From Actinomyces sp. S6-Spd3 (GTDB lineage Bacteria > Actinomycetota > Actinomycetes > Actinomycetales > Actinomycetaceae): DNA of 64,000 nt. How positions within the stretch are numbered: the stretch's first letter is position 1; each line of letters starts with the position of its first letter. The stretch lies in the NCBI RefSeq assembly GCF_000758755.1, contig NZ_JRMV01000275.1, positions 1-64,000 of the forward strand, in the 5' to 3' direction. The notes below the pieces were generated by a model. It did no database searches. It saw only the letters and a program-made list of their open reading frames with translations, and was not told the origin of the DNA. Both the position numbers and the translations under genes were made by a program. Of this stretch, positions 45,136 through 53,762 are shown one piece after another.

Positions 45136-46293
45136 CTATCGGCCTTGCCCGAGACTGCGATGCCAGCCGCGCTCATCGACACCGACGAATGCACTGAGCT
45201 GAAGTCGAACAAGAGCAACCTTAACGGATTCTTCATCGAGGCCAGCCGCAACAGCAAGACGCTCGGTCGTCATGGAGCGTCTTTGGGGAAGGGCCTCATA
45301 AACCCGGCGTAGTAGCGGTTCGAGGGAATCAACAAGACCATCAGGAGCAGTAGGATCTCCGAACAATGGAAGCTCGTGGATCTCTGGCGCGTTTGCCTCC
45401 CCTATCATTTCGAGGACATCGACATAGTCACGGATTAGAGTTCCCCCATTGCGAAGCAAATCATGGACCCCGCGCGATGCTTCCGAATATATAGATCCGG
45501 GGATCCCACCAACGGGTGTTCCCTGCTCGAGCGCCCAACGAGAGGTTGCTAGTGCCCCTGAACGCGGCGAGGCCTCGACAACGACAACTCCGCTTGCAGC
45601 GGCAGCAATCAAGCGGTTCCTTCCCAAGAATCGCCACTTTGCAGGACGGAATGTGCATGGAACTTCAGAGATGAGCGCTCCCCCACAGGCAAGGATTGTT
45701 CGAAAGAGATCCGTGTTGCATGCGGGATAGAGATTGCCCAATCCACCAGCCATGAACGCACATGTGTAGCCAGCCACGTCAACGCTCCCCTGGTGAGCAT
45801 AGGAGTCAATACCGATCGCTCCGCCAGAAATAGTGCCGAACCCCCGATGAGAAAGCTCCCGGGAAAGTTCACGCGCAACGCTGTTCCCGTAATTTGAAGA
45901 CGCGCGAGCGCCCACAATCGCAATTGAAGAACGCGTCGAAAGTTCCCCTAGAACCCAGAGCATTCGAGGCGCATTTTGCCCAAGTTTGACAAAGCCCTTC
46001 GGCCACTTCTCATCCTTTGGCAAGACGATGTGGCCACCGATTTTTTCCAAGATATTGAGCTCAAGGTCTGGTTGAGCTGCAAGAGCCCGGGGCCTCCATC
46101 TTTTCCAACACGACCTGTAAGTGTCTTCAAGGCTTTTGAGCGCGTCAGGGATCAAGACCTGTTCTGCAAGGAGCCAGCGCTTCGCCTCTTCATCACCCAA
46201 TGCGCATCGAAGAACTTCAAGTTGGGTGTCCGCGGGCTCGCTGATGCAGTTCCACCACACCTCGTCCAGCAGTTGTTGATTATCCGATTCCAT
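45136..46293 (-). CDS. dprA: DNA-processing protein DprA
   Basis: DprA protects incoming single-stranded DNA and loads RecA in natural transformation. In 385 residues it has an N-terminal extension, then the Rossmann core with IVGARASSNYG and GTISGGAIGIDSYAHQG, MAGGLGNLYP, FLGRNRLIAA, SGALATSRWALEQG, and a C-terminal winged-helix region (from about 320). The ATG at 46293 has AAGGAGG six bases upstream and overlaps comM by 14 bases. It is part of yraN-comM-dprA-xerC. Confidence 0.94.
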   Translation of the reverse strand: MESDNQQLLDEVWWNCISEPADTQLEVLRCALGDEEAKRWLLAEQVLIPDALKSLEDTYRSCWKRWRPRALAAQPDLELNILEKIGGHIVLPKDEKWPKGFVKLGQNAPRMLWVLGELSTRSSIAIVGARASSNYGNSVARELSRELSHRGFGTISGGAIGIDSYAHQGSVDVAGYTCAFMAGGLGNLYPACNTDLFRTILACGGALISEVPCTFRPAKWRFLGRNRLIAAAASGVVVVEASPRSGALATSRWALEQGTPVGGIPGSIYSEASRGVHDLLRNGGTLIRDYVDVLEMIGEANAPEIHELPLFGDPTAPDGLVDSLEPLLRRVYEALPQRRSMTTERLAVAAGLDEESVKVALVRLQLSAFVGVDERGWHRSLGQGR

Positions 46294-47854
46294 AGTGTTC
46301 GCCTCCTTGGCGAAGCTGGAGTGCGCAGGAGAATTCCTCCAGCCCGATCGTATTTTTTCCAGAGAAATCAGCACAGGTCCACATCAATCGAAGGAGGCGA
46401 TCTGCGCCTCGCATGGAGAGTTCTCCCCGGTCAACAGAGCGATCAATCAGAGACAAAATCCGTTCCGAAGGTGGGTGAGTCGAACGGATCCATGAACCCT
46501 CCACATCCCGATTGAGCTGCCAGGGAGTATCTCGCAATCGCCGTAACGCCCGTTCACGTGCCTCGCACACTTGTTCCTTTAACGATGCGGAAGTGAAGTC
46601 TGCTGCGCACTTCAAATCGGCTTGTGTGGGGACCCTCATCGACAAAGTAATGTCAATACGATCAATGAGGGGCCCAGAGAGGCGCCCCAGATAACGCCGT
46701 CGTTGCACGGACGAACACGTGCAGCTCTTCGTTCTCCCGCCAAGATGTCCACACGGGCATGGATTCGTCGCCAAAACTAATTGAAAGGACGCGGGATAGG
46801 ACGCGATATGACCCGAACGCTGAATTCTGACCCAACCAGATTCAAGGGGTTGGCGTAATGAGTCCAAGACCGCAGGCGCGAATTCAGTGGCCTCGTCGAG
46901 AAAGAGAACTCCCCCGTGGGCAAGAGACACAGCTCCCGGACGAATACAGCTACTTCCACCACCGACCATCGCAGGAATCGACATGGAGTGATGAGGGGAT
47001 TGAAAAGGCGCATGGTCAAGCAATCCTCCTGCAGGAAGATCCCCGGCAAGGGAATGAATCGCACTTGCGGTCAGAGCATCGCTCTCACTTAACTCTGGAA
47101 GAATCGAAGGAATTCGAGAAGCGATCATCGTTTTCCCACTTCCCGGTTCACCAATCAGCATCAGATGGTGGCCGCCCGCAGCAGCAAGAGCAACAGCGTC
47201 CACGGCGGCGTTGTGCCCGCGAACTTGAGAAAAGTCGATCTCTGCGCGAGTCAGACCCGATTTTTCTCCTGATTCGTTTCGTTGTGGCCGCGATCCTGTG
47301 TTTCCAGAAACGCCCACGATCCGAGCTCGGGTTGCTTCTCCTCCACATGCGCGAACGAAATCTGCAAGATGGGCAAAGGAGCGCACCTCAATTCCCGGCA
47401 CAAGTGAAGCTTCTTCGCGCGCCTCCTGTGGAACATAGACCCGAGAGATCCCAGCGCGCCTGGCCGCAATCACTGCTGGCAGGACTCCAGGAATGGTATG
47501 AAGGCTTCCATCCAGTCCCAGTTCGCCAATGAAAACCTCTCCAGCAACGCCCTGAGCTCTGATCTTTGACGAGGCTAGGAGAATAGATACAGAGATCGCG
47601 AAGTCAAAACCCGAACCTGATTTTGGCAAACCGGCAGGTGAAAGTCCCACTGTCACATGGCGATCCAGTACTTCCAACTCACACGCTTGAAGCGCTGAGC
47701 GAACGCGATCGCGTGCCTCTCGCAGCGAGGCATCTGGAAGTCCAACAAGGGTGAAGGTTACTAATCCGCGGCCCACGTGTGTTTCGACATCAACGATTGT
47801 CCCATCGAGGCCAACCAAAGCGACAGCTCGCGTGCGTGCAAGGAAGGAACTCAT
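46280..47854 (-). CDS. comM: YifB/ComM family Mg-chelatase-like AAA ATPase
   Basis: ComM-type proteins are hexameric helicases that promote branch migration during transformation. The 524-residue protein has an N-terminal Lon-substrate-like domain (VGLPDASLREARDRVRSAL and GFDFAIS), Walker A in GEPGSGKT (near 216), Walker B GVLFLDEATEF, the NPCPCGH cysteine motif with KSCTCSS, and a C-terminal helical domain. The start ATG 47854 overlaps the yraN stop as ATGA; the 47872 start would add six residues. Operon partner of dprA. Confidence 0.95.
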   Translation of the reverse strand: MSSFLARTRAVALVGLDGTIVDVETHVGRGLVTFTLVGLPDASLREARDRVRSALQACELEVLDRHVTVGLSPAGLPKSGSGFDFAISVSILLASSKIRAQGVAGEVFIGELGLDGSLHTIPGVLPAVIAARRAGISRVYVPQEAREEASLVPGIEVRSFAHLADFVRACGGEATRARIVGVSGNTGSRPQRNESGEKSGLTRAEIDFSQVRGHNAAVDAVALAAAGGHHLMLIGEPGSGKTMIASRIPSILPELSESDALTASAIHSLAGDLPAGGLLDHAPFQSPHHSMSIPAMVGGGSSCIRPGAVSLAHGGVLFLDEATEFAPAVLDSLRQPLESGWVRIQRSGHIASYPASFQLVLATNPCPCGHLGGRTKSCTCSSVQRRRYLGRLSGPLIDRIDITLSMRVPTQADLKCAADFTSASLKEQVCEARERALRRLRDTPWQLNRDVEGSWIRSTHPPSERILSLIDRSVDRGELSMRGADRLLRLMWTCADFSGKNTIGLEEFSCALQLRQGGEHYGIG

Positions 47855-48255
47855 GCGATGCCCCTCACCCACTCAATCTTCGGGGGATATCGATCGAAAT
47901 CGACTCTCCCTCCTTCACGCACATCTTTCGCGCACCCGCGAGGGACAGTCAGAGCAATGACATCAATGCGGAGCTTGGAAAAGGAGGAGTGCTGATGTGC
48001 CCATCGGGCGGCAAGGCGGCGTAACTGGAGTACTTTGCGCGTGTCAACAGACTCCAGTGCACTCCCGTACGTCGTGCCGATTCGTGTGCGAACCTCGACA
48101 ACGACAGCTGTTCGTCCTTCGCGCGCAAGGATGTCGAGTTCTCCGCGCCGAGAATCACGCCAATTCCGTTCAAGAACCTCTAGGCCATTGTCTTCGATGA
48201 AGCGGCAGGCATACTCTTCCCCTGCCTGGCCAAGGTATTTTCTGTGATCCACCAT
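47851..48255 (-). CDS. YraN/UPF0102 family nuclease-fold protein
   Basis: The 134-residue protein matches UPF0102 (YraN), a restriction-endonuclease-like fold linked by context to DNA uptake or repair. It shows LGQAGEEYACRFI, NWRDSRRGELDILAREG and the nuclease-type motif VVVEVRTR (the usual EVK appears as EVR). It is the first gene of the comM-dprA-xerC operon, with a GGAAGGAG ribosome binding site very close to the ATG. The paired DnaA-box-like site is 64 bases upstream. Confidence 0.88.
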   Translation of the reverse strand: MVDHRKYLGQAGEEYACRFIEDNGLEVLERNWRDSRRGELDILAREGRTAVVVEVRTRIGTTYGSALESVDTRKVLQLRRLAARWAHQHSSFSKLRIDVIALTVPRGCAKDVREGGRVDFDRYPPKIEWVRGIA

Positions 48256-48318
48256 TGCTCCTTCCTCTTAGAGGAACAATGGCAGGCACAGCACGCAAAA
48301 ATGAGGCAGGAAGGGGAT

Positions 48319-48358
48319 TCTGTGGAAAACGCCGTTTAGACGTCATCCTGTGGATAAA
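48319..48358 (-). promoter_or_regulatory. paired DnaA-box-like site, copy 2
   Basis: Read on the minus strand: TTATCCACA (48357-48349), then TTTTCCACA (48329-48321), 28 bases start to start. The flanks TTTATCCACAGG and GGCGTTTTCCACAGA are identical to copy 1, and TCATTTTTGCG beyond it resembles TCATTTTGCG beyond copy 1. It lies 64 bases upstream of yraN in the gap after DUF2469. Confidence 0.6.
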
Positions 48359-48419
48359 CCCGTTTTCTAAACAACAATAGGCCGCCAGCTTCCTGCGACC
48401 AAACCTCGCTGGAGCGTGC

Positions 48420-48719
48420 TTAAGCGAGAGGAAGTTCAGGCTTGTTGAGTTCCTCGACGTTGACGTCCTTGTAGGTAACAACGCGAACAGAGTGAACGAA
48501 ACGCGACGAACGATAGATATCCCAGACCCAGGCGTCTGTCAGGGTTAGCTCAAAGAAAATATCGCCGCCGACAGGTCGAGCTTGCACATCGACATGGTTG
48601 CACAGGTAGAAACGGCGTTCGGTCTCGACAACGTACTTAAAGAGTCCGATGACGTCGCGATATTCGCGGAAAAGCGCTAGTTCGAGGTTATTCTCGTAAG
48701 ATTCAATATCGTTCGACAT
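48420..48719 (-). CDS. DUF2469 family protein
   Basis: This small, acidic, 99-residue protein of unknown function is conserved in actinobacteria downstream of rnhB (compare Rv2901c). It matches over its full length: SYENNLELALFREYRDVIGL, FKYVVETERRFYLCN, VDVQARPVGGDIFFEL and VWDIYRSSRFVHSVRVVTYK. A strong AGGAGG precedes the ATG. It is followed by a 164-base gap with the paired DnaA-box-like site and no clear terminator. Confidence 0.93.
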   Translation of the reverse strand: MSNDIESYENNLELALFREYRDVIGLFKYVVETERRFYLCNHVDVQARPVGGDIFFELTLTDAWVWDIYRSSRFVHSVRVVTYKDVNVEELNKPELPLA

Positions 48720-48767
48720 GACCGCCTCCTGTGTTGCTCTCAGTATCTTAGAGGGCCACAGTGTCTT

Positions 48768-49475
48768 TTATTCGTCGACACCCGGAAGTTTCCACGAGCG
48801 CCGATGAAAGTCAGAAGCTCCCAGCTCGCGGAGCCCGCGAATATGCGCCGCGGAGGAATACCCCTTATTCCCGGCCCAGTCATACCCCGGGTCCGCACAT
48901 TCCATCATCAATCGGTCGCGATATACCTTCGCTGCTACAGACGCTGCCGATACAACCGCACATTGCGCATCCGCTTTTACCCGTGTCACAACAGGTGGAA
49001 CAGCAATATCGGGATAGGAAGGGCCGTCAAAACTGTCAAAAAGATCCGGCGAGTCGCTCAGCCACTCATGGCTTCCATCCAAAATGATGACATCGGCACT
49101 GAAACCACGAGCCTGGGCAGCCTTCATGGCTCGACGCCCCGCCAGTCTCAAGGCTGCAACAATTCCAAAACGATCAATCTCAGTGTTACTCGCCTGCCCG
49201 ATTTCAATGCAAGGACTCCACTCATAGACCGGCTCGTACAAGGCCTCGCGCGCACGAATACTGAGCATTTTTGAATCGGCAAGCCCGGGAAGAACATCGT
49301 CTCCGGTAGGAGGCGCAAAAGCAAGACCAACGCACACCGGGCCTGCAAGTGCACCTCGCCCAACCTCGTCCATTCCTGCAACAACGCCGAAACGAGACTG
49401 CAGTTCTTGCTCCCACTCACGCGTGGGCTGCAGCTTAGCTGAGCGCTGTCGAGGCGCCTGCGAAGAGGACGTCAT
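48768..49475 (-). CDS. rnhB: Ribonuclease HII
   Basis: RNase HII removes ribonucleotides from DNA and RNA-DNA hybrids. In 235 residues it has GMDEVGRGALAGPV (catalytic Asp-Glu near 36), LADSKMLS, VIILDGSHEWL (third Asp) and SAASVAAKVYRDRLM. The N-terminus is extended by about 30 residues. The ATG overlaps the lepB stop as ATGA, so the two are translationally coupled, the usual actinobacterial lepB-rnhB pair. Confidence 0.95.
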   Translation of the reverse strand: MTSSSQAPRQRSAKLQPTREWEQELQSRFGVVAGMDEVGRGALAGPVCVGLAFAPPTGDDVLPGLADSKMLSIRAREALYEPVYEWSPCIEIGQASNTEIDRFGIVAALRLAGRRAMKAAQARGFSADVIILDGSHEWLSDSPDLFDSFDGPSYPDIAVPPVVTRVKADAQCAVVSAASVAAKVYRDRLMMECADPGYDWAGNKGYSSAAHIRGLRELGASDFHRRSWKLPGVDE

Positions 49476-50224
49476 TGAGGATCAGGAACTCCAGAGAAAA
49501 CCGAGCGATCTCCAAGCCACGTAAGGCGGTTAGTCGGCCAAATCACCGCAAATGCCCGCCCCACCACTGCGCTTTCGGGAACGTAGGGAGATTGTCCGTT
49601 CCCCATGTGGTAGCGAGAATCTGCCGAGTTCGTTCGGTTATCCCCCATCACCCACAGGTGTCCTTCGGGGACAGTGACGTCGAAAGTCATCGACGAGGCC
49701 GGACCTGAGCTGGCAAGGTAGGGTTCGCTAATCGCGACACCGTTAACTTCGATCTTGCCTTCTGCCGTGCAACAGGTGACATGGTCCCCGCCAAGTCCAA
49801 TCACACGCTTGACCAAGGTCTGTTCACCGCCGGCGGGAAGAATTCCCGTAAATTCGGCGATCTTTCGAAGCGGGCTTGAGCTCTTCGTATCATTTTTCGA
49901 CAGCCACCCTAGAGTGTCATCGAAGACGACCACGTCACCACGTCGGATATCACCGGTGTACTGCGAGACTCGAGAAACAGCGATCCGATCGTGTTCGATC
50001 AAGGTGTTGCGCATCGAGGCGGAAGGGATCCAAAAGACCTGCACAAGAAAAGCGCGAAGCAGCGAAGAAATGACAAGGGCGCAGATGATGATGATCGCCA
50101 TCTCCCGCAGCCAATTGAGAGGGTTCTTGCGTGCGCGACGCTCAGCACGCTCGATGTCTTTGATCGAGGGGCCGTGAGCGACTGGCATTCGTACACTTTT
50201 TTCGCGCGTTCCACGGCGGCTCAT
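49472..50224 (-). CDS. lepB: Signal peptidase I
   Basis: LepB cleaves signal peptides of exported proteins at the outer face of the membrane. In 250 residues there is a cytoplasmic N-terminus, one membrane helix (AIIIICALVISSLLRAFLV), the catalytic Ser in FWIPSASM and Lys in TLVKRVIGLGGD, and GHLWVMGDNRTNSADSRY. AAAGGGAA precedes the ATG. It forms lepB-rnhB-DUF2469 downstream of rplS. Confidence 0.95.
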   Translation of the reverse strand: MSRRGTREKSVRMPVAHGPSIKDIERAERRARKNPLNWLREMAIIIICALVISSLLRAFLVQVFWIPSASMRNTLIEHDRIAVSRVSQYTGDIRRGDVVVFDDTLGWLSKNDTKSSSPLRKIAEFTGILPAGGEQTLVKRVIGLGGDHVTCCTAEGKIEVNGVAISEPYLASSGPASSMTFDVTVPEGHLWVMGDNRTNSADSRYHMGNGQSPYVPESAVVGRAFAVIWPTNRLTWLGDRSVFSGVPDPQ

Positions 50225-50273
50225 ATTCGGTTCCCTTTCCTTTTACTACCGTAAATTCTCACACGTATGCGAA

Positions 50274-50302
50274 AACCCGGCATCCTTAAGGATACCGGGC
50301 TT
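50274..50302 (-). terminator. rplS terminator
   Basis: Bases 50274-50285 and 50290-50302 form a stem with two mismatches around a short loop, followed by TTTTC on the minus strand, 17 bases after the rplS stop. It separates rplS from lepB. Confidence 0.7.
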
Positions 50303-50318
50303 AAATCGCGAGTGAGTG

Positions 50319-50675
50319 TCACTCGGCAGATCCGGAGCGGTGCTCCTTGATCTTTGCAGCCTTACCGTGGCGCTCACGCAGGTAGTAGAGCTTTGCGCGG
50401 CGCACATCGCCCTTGACGACAACTTCGATCTTGTCGATCGTCGGTGCGTGCAGGGGGAAGGTACGCTCAACACCGACACCGAAGGAAATCTTACGGACGG
50501 TGAAGGTTTCGGACACACCGTGGCCACGGCGAGCGATAACGACGCCCTGGAAAACCTGGATACGCGAACGGTTACCTTCGATAACCTTCACGTGAACCTT
50601 GACGGTGTCACCGGAACGGAAAGCAGGGATGTCTTCGCGCAGCGAAGCTGCATCGACGGCGTCCAGCTTTTGCAT
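50319..50675 (-). CDS. rplS: 50S ribosomal protein bL19
   Basis: The 118-residue protein from ATG 50675 (AAGGAG upstream) starts [18 protein letters not shown] and contains [44 protein letters not shown] and [12 protein letters not shown], all bL19 hallmarks. The 157-residue frame would read into the leader. The 213-base gap upstream separates it from trmD. Confidence 0.97.
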   Translation of the reverse strand: MQKLDAVDAASLREDIPAFRSGDTVKVHVKVIEGNRSRIQVFQGVVIARRGHGVSETFTVRKISFGVGVERTFPLHAPTIDKIEVVVKGDVRRAKLYYLRERHGKAAKIKEHRSGSAE

Positions 50676-50888
50676 GTTTACTCCTTGACGCTTCTGCCGC
50701 AGGTCAGTCACGTCTCTTCGGCAGGTCAAGCCTGCGATCGTGAATATGTCCGTATGATCCGGCGGCCCCCCGCGGCAGGTTACGCCACACACAGACCGTT
50801 CAAGTTTGCCACATTCTTTGAGGAAAAGAACAGTGCCAAGAGAAAAAACCTTCCCGAAAAACGGTGATTTGCCTTACGAAAGAGCGAG
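50676..50888 (-). promoter_or_regulatory. rplS upstream region
   Basis: The 213-base gap between trmD and rplS carries no convincing gene. The minus strand includes an A/T-rich stretch near 50830-50880 and TTG-type hexamers (TTGGCA, TTGAAC), so rplS probably has its own promoter, but no -10 box is clear. GC-rich repeats near 50700-50780 could fold in the leader. Confidence 0.3.
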
Positions 50889-52202
50889 TTAGACGCCTTC
50901 AGGGCGAACCATGACCACATCGGAGGCATCGACGTGATCATTGAGTCGGAAATGACGTCGCCCCGCTTTCTTGAAACCGTGTTTGCGATAGAAACGCTGC
51001 GCGCGCTCGTTGTAGATGTGGGTTCCCAAGACGATCTGCGTCGCGCCTTCGTGGCGAACTGCGTCAATCGTGTGCTCAAGCAAAGCTCCCGCGATTCCGC
51101 TGCCGTGCACATCGAGATCCGCGTAGCACTTCGATAGGTATGCCGCATGCTCGTCAAGGGGGTATTTCCCATTTCCCCTCGGCATATCTGCTGGAGCATT
51201 AAGGAAGACTAGAGAATAGGCAATGAGTACTCCGTCGCTGCAGGCAACAAAGCACCGCGCGCGTTCATCAGCAAGATACTTCGCAAAAACCTCGGGAGTC
51301 AGCCCCGTGCGGATAAAGTCCTGCGCGGCCTCGGCGGGGATCATGTCGGGCACTGCGAGGGGGAAGGTGCGTGAGGCAAGCGCACTGATCGCCTCGGCCT
51401 CTTCTTTCCTCGCGCGACGAATCTCAACAGTCCTGAACCCATCATCGCAAACGAGCAGGCCGTGCGCCGCAATAACTTCACGGTCGCGAGTTGAAAGCTG
51501 ATGTGGATCGATACGCGAAATAATATCGGGACGTCGGCGAGTGGTTCGTTCAAGCGAACGGTCGCTCCTCCATCGTTCGATCTTCGCGTGATCTCCGCTC
51601 ATGAGAACCGTTGGAACCTCAAGTCCTCGCCACGACTGAGGTTTCGTGTAGACCGGGTACTCCAAAAGTCCAATGCCACTGTGTGATTCCTCAACCAAAG
51701 AATCGGGATTCCCGATCACACCGTCAAGCAAGCGGCCAACGGCCTCGACAAGCACGAGCGCGGCCACTTCTCCCCCGTTGAGGACATAATCGCCGATCGA
51801 AAATTCTTCAACGACGAGGCCGCGGCTTCGGTAGTGGTCAGCGACGCGTTGGTCGATTCCTTCATAGCGCCCGCACGCCACAATGATGCGATCAAAAGCT
51901 GCGAATTCTTGGGCTTTCTTTTGGGTAAAAGGAATACCGGAGGGAGTGGGGACGGCTAAAACGCAATTTGTGGAGTCACCGATAATATCGTCGAGCGCTT
52001 CACCCCAGACATCGGGCTTCATGACCATTCCGGCGCCACCACCGTAGGGAGTGTCGTCAACTGTTCGGTGGCGATCGTGAGTCCATTCGCGCAAATCATG
52101 AACGCGAATATCTAAGTGCCCACTAGTTCTTGCTTTACCCATGAGGGAAAGGTCAAGAACAGAAAAGTACTGCGGGAAAATACTGATCAGATCAATGCGC
52201 AT
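50889..52202 (-). CDS. trmD: TrmD tRNA m1G37 methyltransferase fused to GNAT domain
   Basis: Residues 1 to about 245 are a complete TrmD, which methylates G37 of tRNAs: [45 protein letters not shown] (catalytic Asp) and [17 protein letters not shown]. Usual TrmD ends near here. After a linker ([17 protein letters not shown]) residues about 265-437 are a GNAT N-acetyltransferase: [37 protein letters not shown] (acetyl-CoA motif A) and [17 protein letters not shown]. There is no stop, frameshift or start signal between them. The acetyltransferase substrate is unknown. The gene lies in rpsP-khpA-rimM-trmD, 23 bases after rimM. Confidence 0.93.
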   Translation of the reverse strand: MRIDLISIFPQYFSVLDLSLMGKARTSGHLDIRVHDLREWTHDRHRTVDDTPYGGGAGMVMKPDVWGEALDDIIGDSTNCVLAVPTPSGIPFTQKKAQEFAAFDRIIVACGRYEGIDQRVADHYRSRGLVVEEFSIGDYVLNGGEVAALVLVEAVGRLLDGVIGNPDSLVEESHSGIGLLEYPVYTKPQSWRGLEVPTVLMSGDHAKIERWRSDRSLERTTRRRPDIISRIDPHQLSTRDREVIAAHGLLVCDDGFRTVEIRRARKEEAEAISALASRTFPLAVPDMIPAEAAQDFIRTGLTPEVFAKYLADERARCFVACSDGVLIAYSLVFLNAPADMPRGNGKYPLDEHAAYLSKCYADLDVHGSGIAGALLEHTIDAVRHEGATQIVLGTHIYNERAQRFYRKHGFKKAGRRHFRLNDHVDASDVVMVRPEGV

Positions 52203-52225
52203 TCGTGGTTTCTTCCCTGCTCGAA

Positions 52226-52732
52226 TCAGCGTGCTTCAACAGCGTCGTCGTCAAAAAGACCAGGCAGCGGATCGATGGTGACGGTTCCACCCTCGACATC
52301 GACCTCGGGAACGATTTGGTGAACAAAAGGAACCATCACAACACCACTCTGAGTTGCGACTAAGAGCAGATCTTGGGCCGCCCCCATCTGAATTCCCTTA
52401 ACGGTTCCCAGGGTCTGGCCTTGCAGATCAAGTGCTTGCAGGCCTTTGAGCTGGTGAGGATACCAGGCATCTTCTTCTTCGCGTTCGTCGGTCAGCAGAC
52501 GTACGCCTCGAAGAGCTTCTGCACCTTCGCGGTCGCTCACTTCCTCGAATAAGGCGACCACGCGTTCCTTATGCTGACGGATGGAGCGAAGCGTCAGCTC
52601 GGGCATGGACTGCTCCGAGGTTTCAAAAACTGTCCCGCTGATGAAAAGTTCGGGATCATCGCTACGGATATCGAGAATCACTTCCCCGCGTAGTCCGTGT
52701 GCGGGGCCAATCAGTGCTGCCGTCATAAGCAT
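52226..52732 (-). CDS. rimM: Ribosome maturation factor RimM
   Basis: RimM aids 16S processing and 30S maturation. The 168-residue protein has the N-terminal beta domain ([36 protein letters not shown]) and the PRC-barrel C-terminal domain ([44 protein letters not shown]). AAGGA lies seven bases before ATG 52732. Operon neighbours are trmD and khpA; a hairpin separates it from khpA. Confidence 0.95.
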   Translation of the reverse strand: MLMTAALIGPAHGLRGEVILDIRSDDPELFISGTVFETSEQSMPELTLRSIRQHKERVVALFEEVSDREGAEALRGVRLLTDEREEEDAWYPHQLKGLQALDLQGQTLGTVKGIQMGAAQDLLLVATQSGVVMVPFVHQIVPEVDVEGGTVTIDPLPGLFDDDAVEAR

Positions 52733-52757
52733 GGGAAAGTCCTTGTCATAGGAACGA

Positions 52758-52792
52758 CAAACGGGGACCTGATCGAGCCAGGTCCCCGTTTG
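52758..52792 (-). terminator. hairpin between khpA and rimM
   Basis: A perfect 14-bp stem (52758-52771 with 52779-52792) with a 7-base loop lies 15 bases after the khpA stop. There is no U-run; it could reduce read-through from the rpsP-khpA end of the operon into rimM-trmD. Confidence 0.7.
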
Positions 52793-52806
52793 AGATCACT
52801 GCGTTG

Positions 52807-53046
52807 TCACTCGCGGTCGGTGTCAACAACATCAACGCGAACATTCCCACGCGGGGAGAGTGCGTTGACCACCGTGCGTAGCGCACGAGCCGTGCGACCA
52901 CCACGACCGATGACACGTCCCAGATCCTCCGGGTTCACGCGAACCTCAAGCATCTGCCCGCGACGCATGGAACGGGATGAAACCCGCACGTCTTCGGGGT
53001 GGTCAACAATTCCGCTGACCAGGTGTTCGAGTGCATCAGCAAGCAT
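52807..53046 (-). CDS. khpA: KH-domain RNA-binding protein KhpA
   Basis: The 79-residue single KH domain contains the GxxG loop as IGRGGRTARALR (near 46-57) and ends in VRVDVVDTD. KhpA partners with KhpB in small-RNA and cell-division-related RNA binding in Gram-positives. It starts two bases after the rpsP stop and sits between rpsP and rimM as in most actinobacteria. Confidence 0.93.
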   Translation of the reverse strand: MLADALEHLVSGIVDHPEDVRVSSRSMRRGQMLEVRVNPEDLGRVIGRGGRTARALRTVVNALSPRGNVRVDVVDTDRE

Positions 53047-53048
53047 AA

Positions 53049-53537
53049 TCAGGCTTCCTCGCCAGCTTCTTCTTCAGCCTTGGGCTCTTCTGCAGCTTCT
53101 TCAGCGGCAGCGGCCTGTGCGGCTTCTTCTTCAGCCTTGCGAGCAGCTTCTTCCTCAGCCTTCTTGGCGGAGGCGTCTGCCTTGCGCTTTTCAGCAGCGG
53201 CTTCGGCGTCCTTAATGGCCTGAGCAGCAGCGGCTGCCTTGTCGGCATCTGCGTACTGAACGCGGGACACTGCGTCAGCCTTGCCATTGAAGCGAGCGAT
53301 ATCGCCGGTCAGGACGAGCAGGTTACGAACCTGGTCCGAGGGCTGTGCGCCCACGCCGAGCCAGTACTGCACGCGGTCAGACTTGATCTCGATGGTCGAG
53401 GGGTTCGGGGTCGGATCGTACAGACCGACCTCTTCGATGACGCGGCCGTCACGCTTCTTGCGCGAGTCAACGACAACGACACGGTAAACGGGTGCATGGA
53501 TCTTGCCCATGCGCTTCAAACGAATGCGAACTGCCAC
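53049..53537 (-). CDS. rpsP: 30S ribosomal protein bS16
   Basis: The protein starts [20 protein letters not shown] from GTG 53537 and contains [19 protein letters not shown] and [19 protein letters not shown], the bS16 core (about 80 residues). The remaining 80 or so residues form a low-complexity Ala/Glu/Lys tail ending in EEAGEEA. Actinobacterial bS16 often has such a tail, although this one is long. AGGAG lies eleven bases before the GTG; GTG 53549 in frame is too close to it. It heads rpsP-khpA-rimM-trmD. Confidence 0.96.
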   Translation of the reverse strand: MAVRIRLKRMGKIHAPVYRVVVVDSRKKRDGRVIEEVGLYDPTPNPSTIEIKSDRVQYWLGVGAQPSDQVRNLLVLTGDIARFNGKADAVSRVQYADADKAAAAAQAIKDAEAAAEKRKADASAKKAEEEAARKAEEEAAQAAAAEEAAEEPKAEEEAGEEA

Positions 53538-53668
53538 TGTTGTGGTCACTCCTGTTTCAAATCGGTGTGGGACAGACATACGTCAGGTAGGGAAACACAG
53601 ACGATGATTATCCCGGGACGCGACGAACTCAGATGAGAGGGCTCTTCGCACGTCGAGTACAGCGAACA

Positions 53669-53697
53669 ATTATGCCAGTAATAAAGGGTTATTCCAA
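53669..53697 (-). promoter_or_regulatory. rpsP operon promoter
   Basis: On the minus strand TTGGAA (53692-53697), a 17-base spacer and CATAAT (53669-53674) give a good sigma-A-type promoter. It predicts a start near 53662 and a leader of about 125 bases before rpsP. Confidence 0.6.
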
Positions 53698-53715
53698 GCC
53701 GATTGGCATAAAGAC

Positions 53716-53755
53716 TTCAATCCTGGCGGTGGTCTTCATCACCGCCAGGATTGAA
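53716..53755 (-). terminator. terminator after the amidohydrolase
   Basis: A perfect 16-bp stem (53716-53731 with 53740-53755) with an 8-base loop begins eight bases after the amidohydrolase stop and is followed by GTCTTTAT on the minus strand. It separates the ffh-amidohydrolase unit from the rpsP promoter. Confidence 0.85.
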
Positions 53756-53762
53756 TCCGAGC

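Noticed and set aside
43592-48358. The DnaA-box pairs as a replication origin
   Set aside because: Only two boxes per site, no AT-rich unwinding region and no dnaA, dnaN or recF nearby; a regulatory role is more likely.
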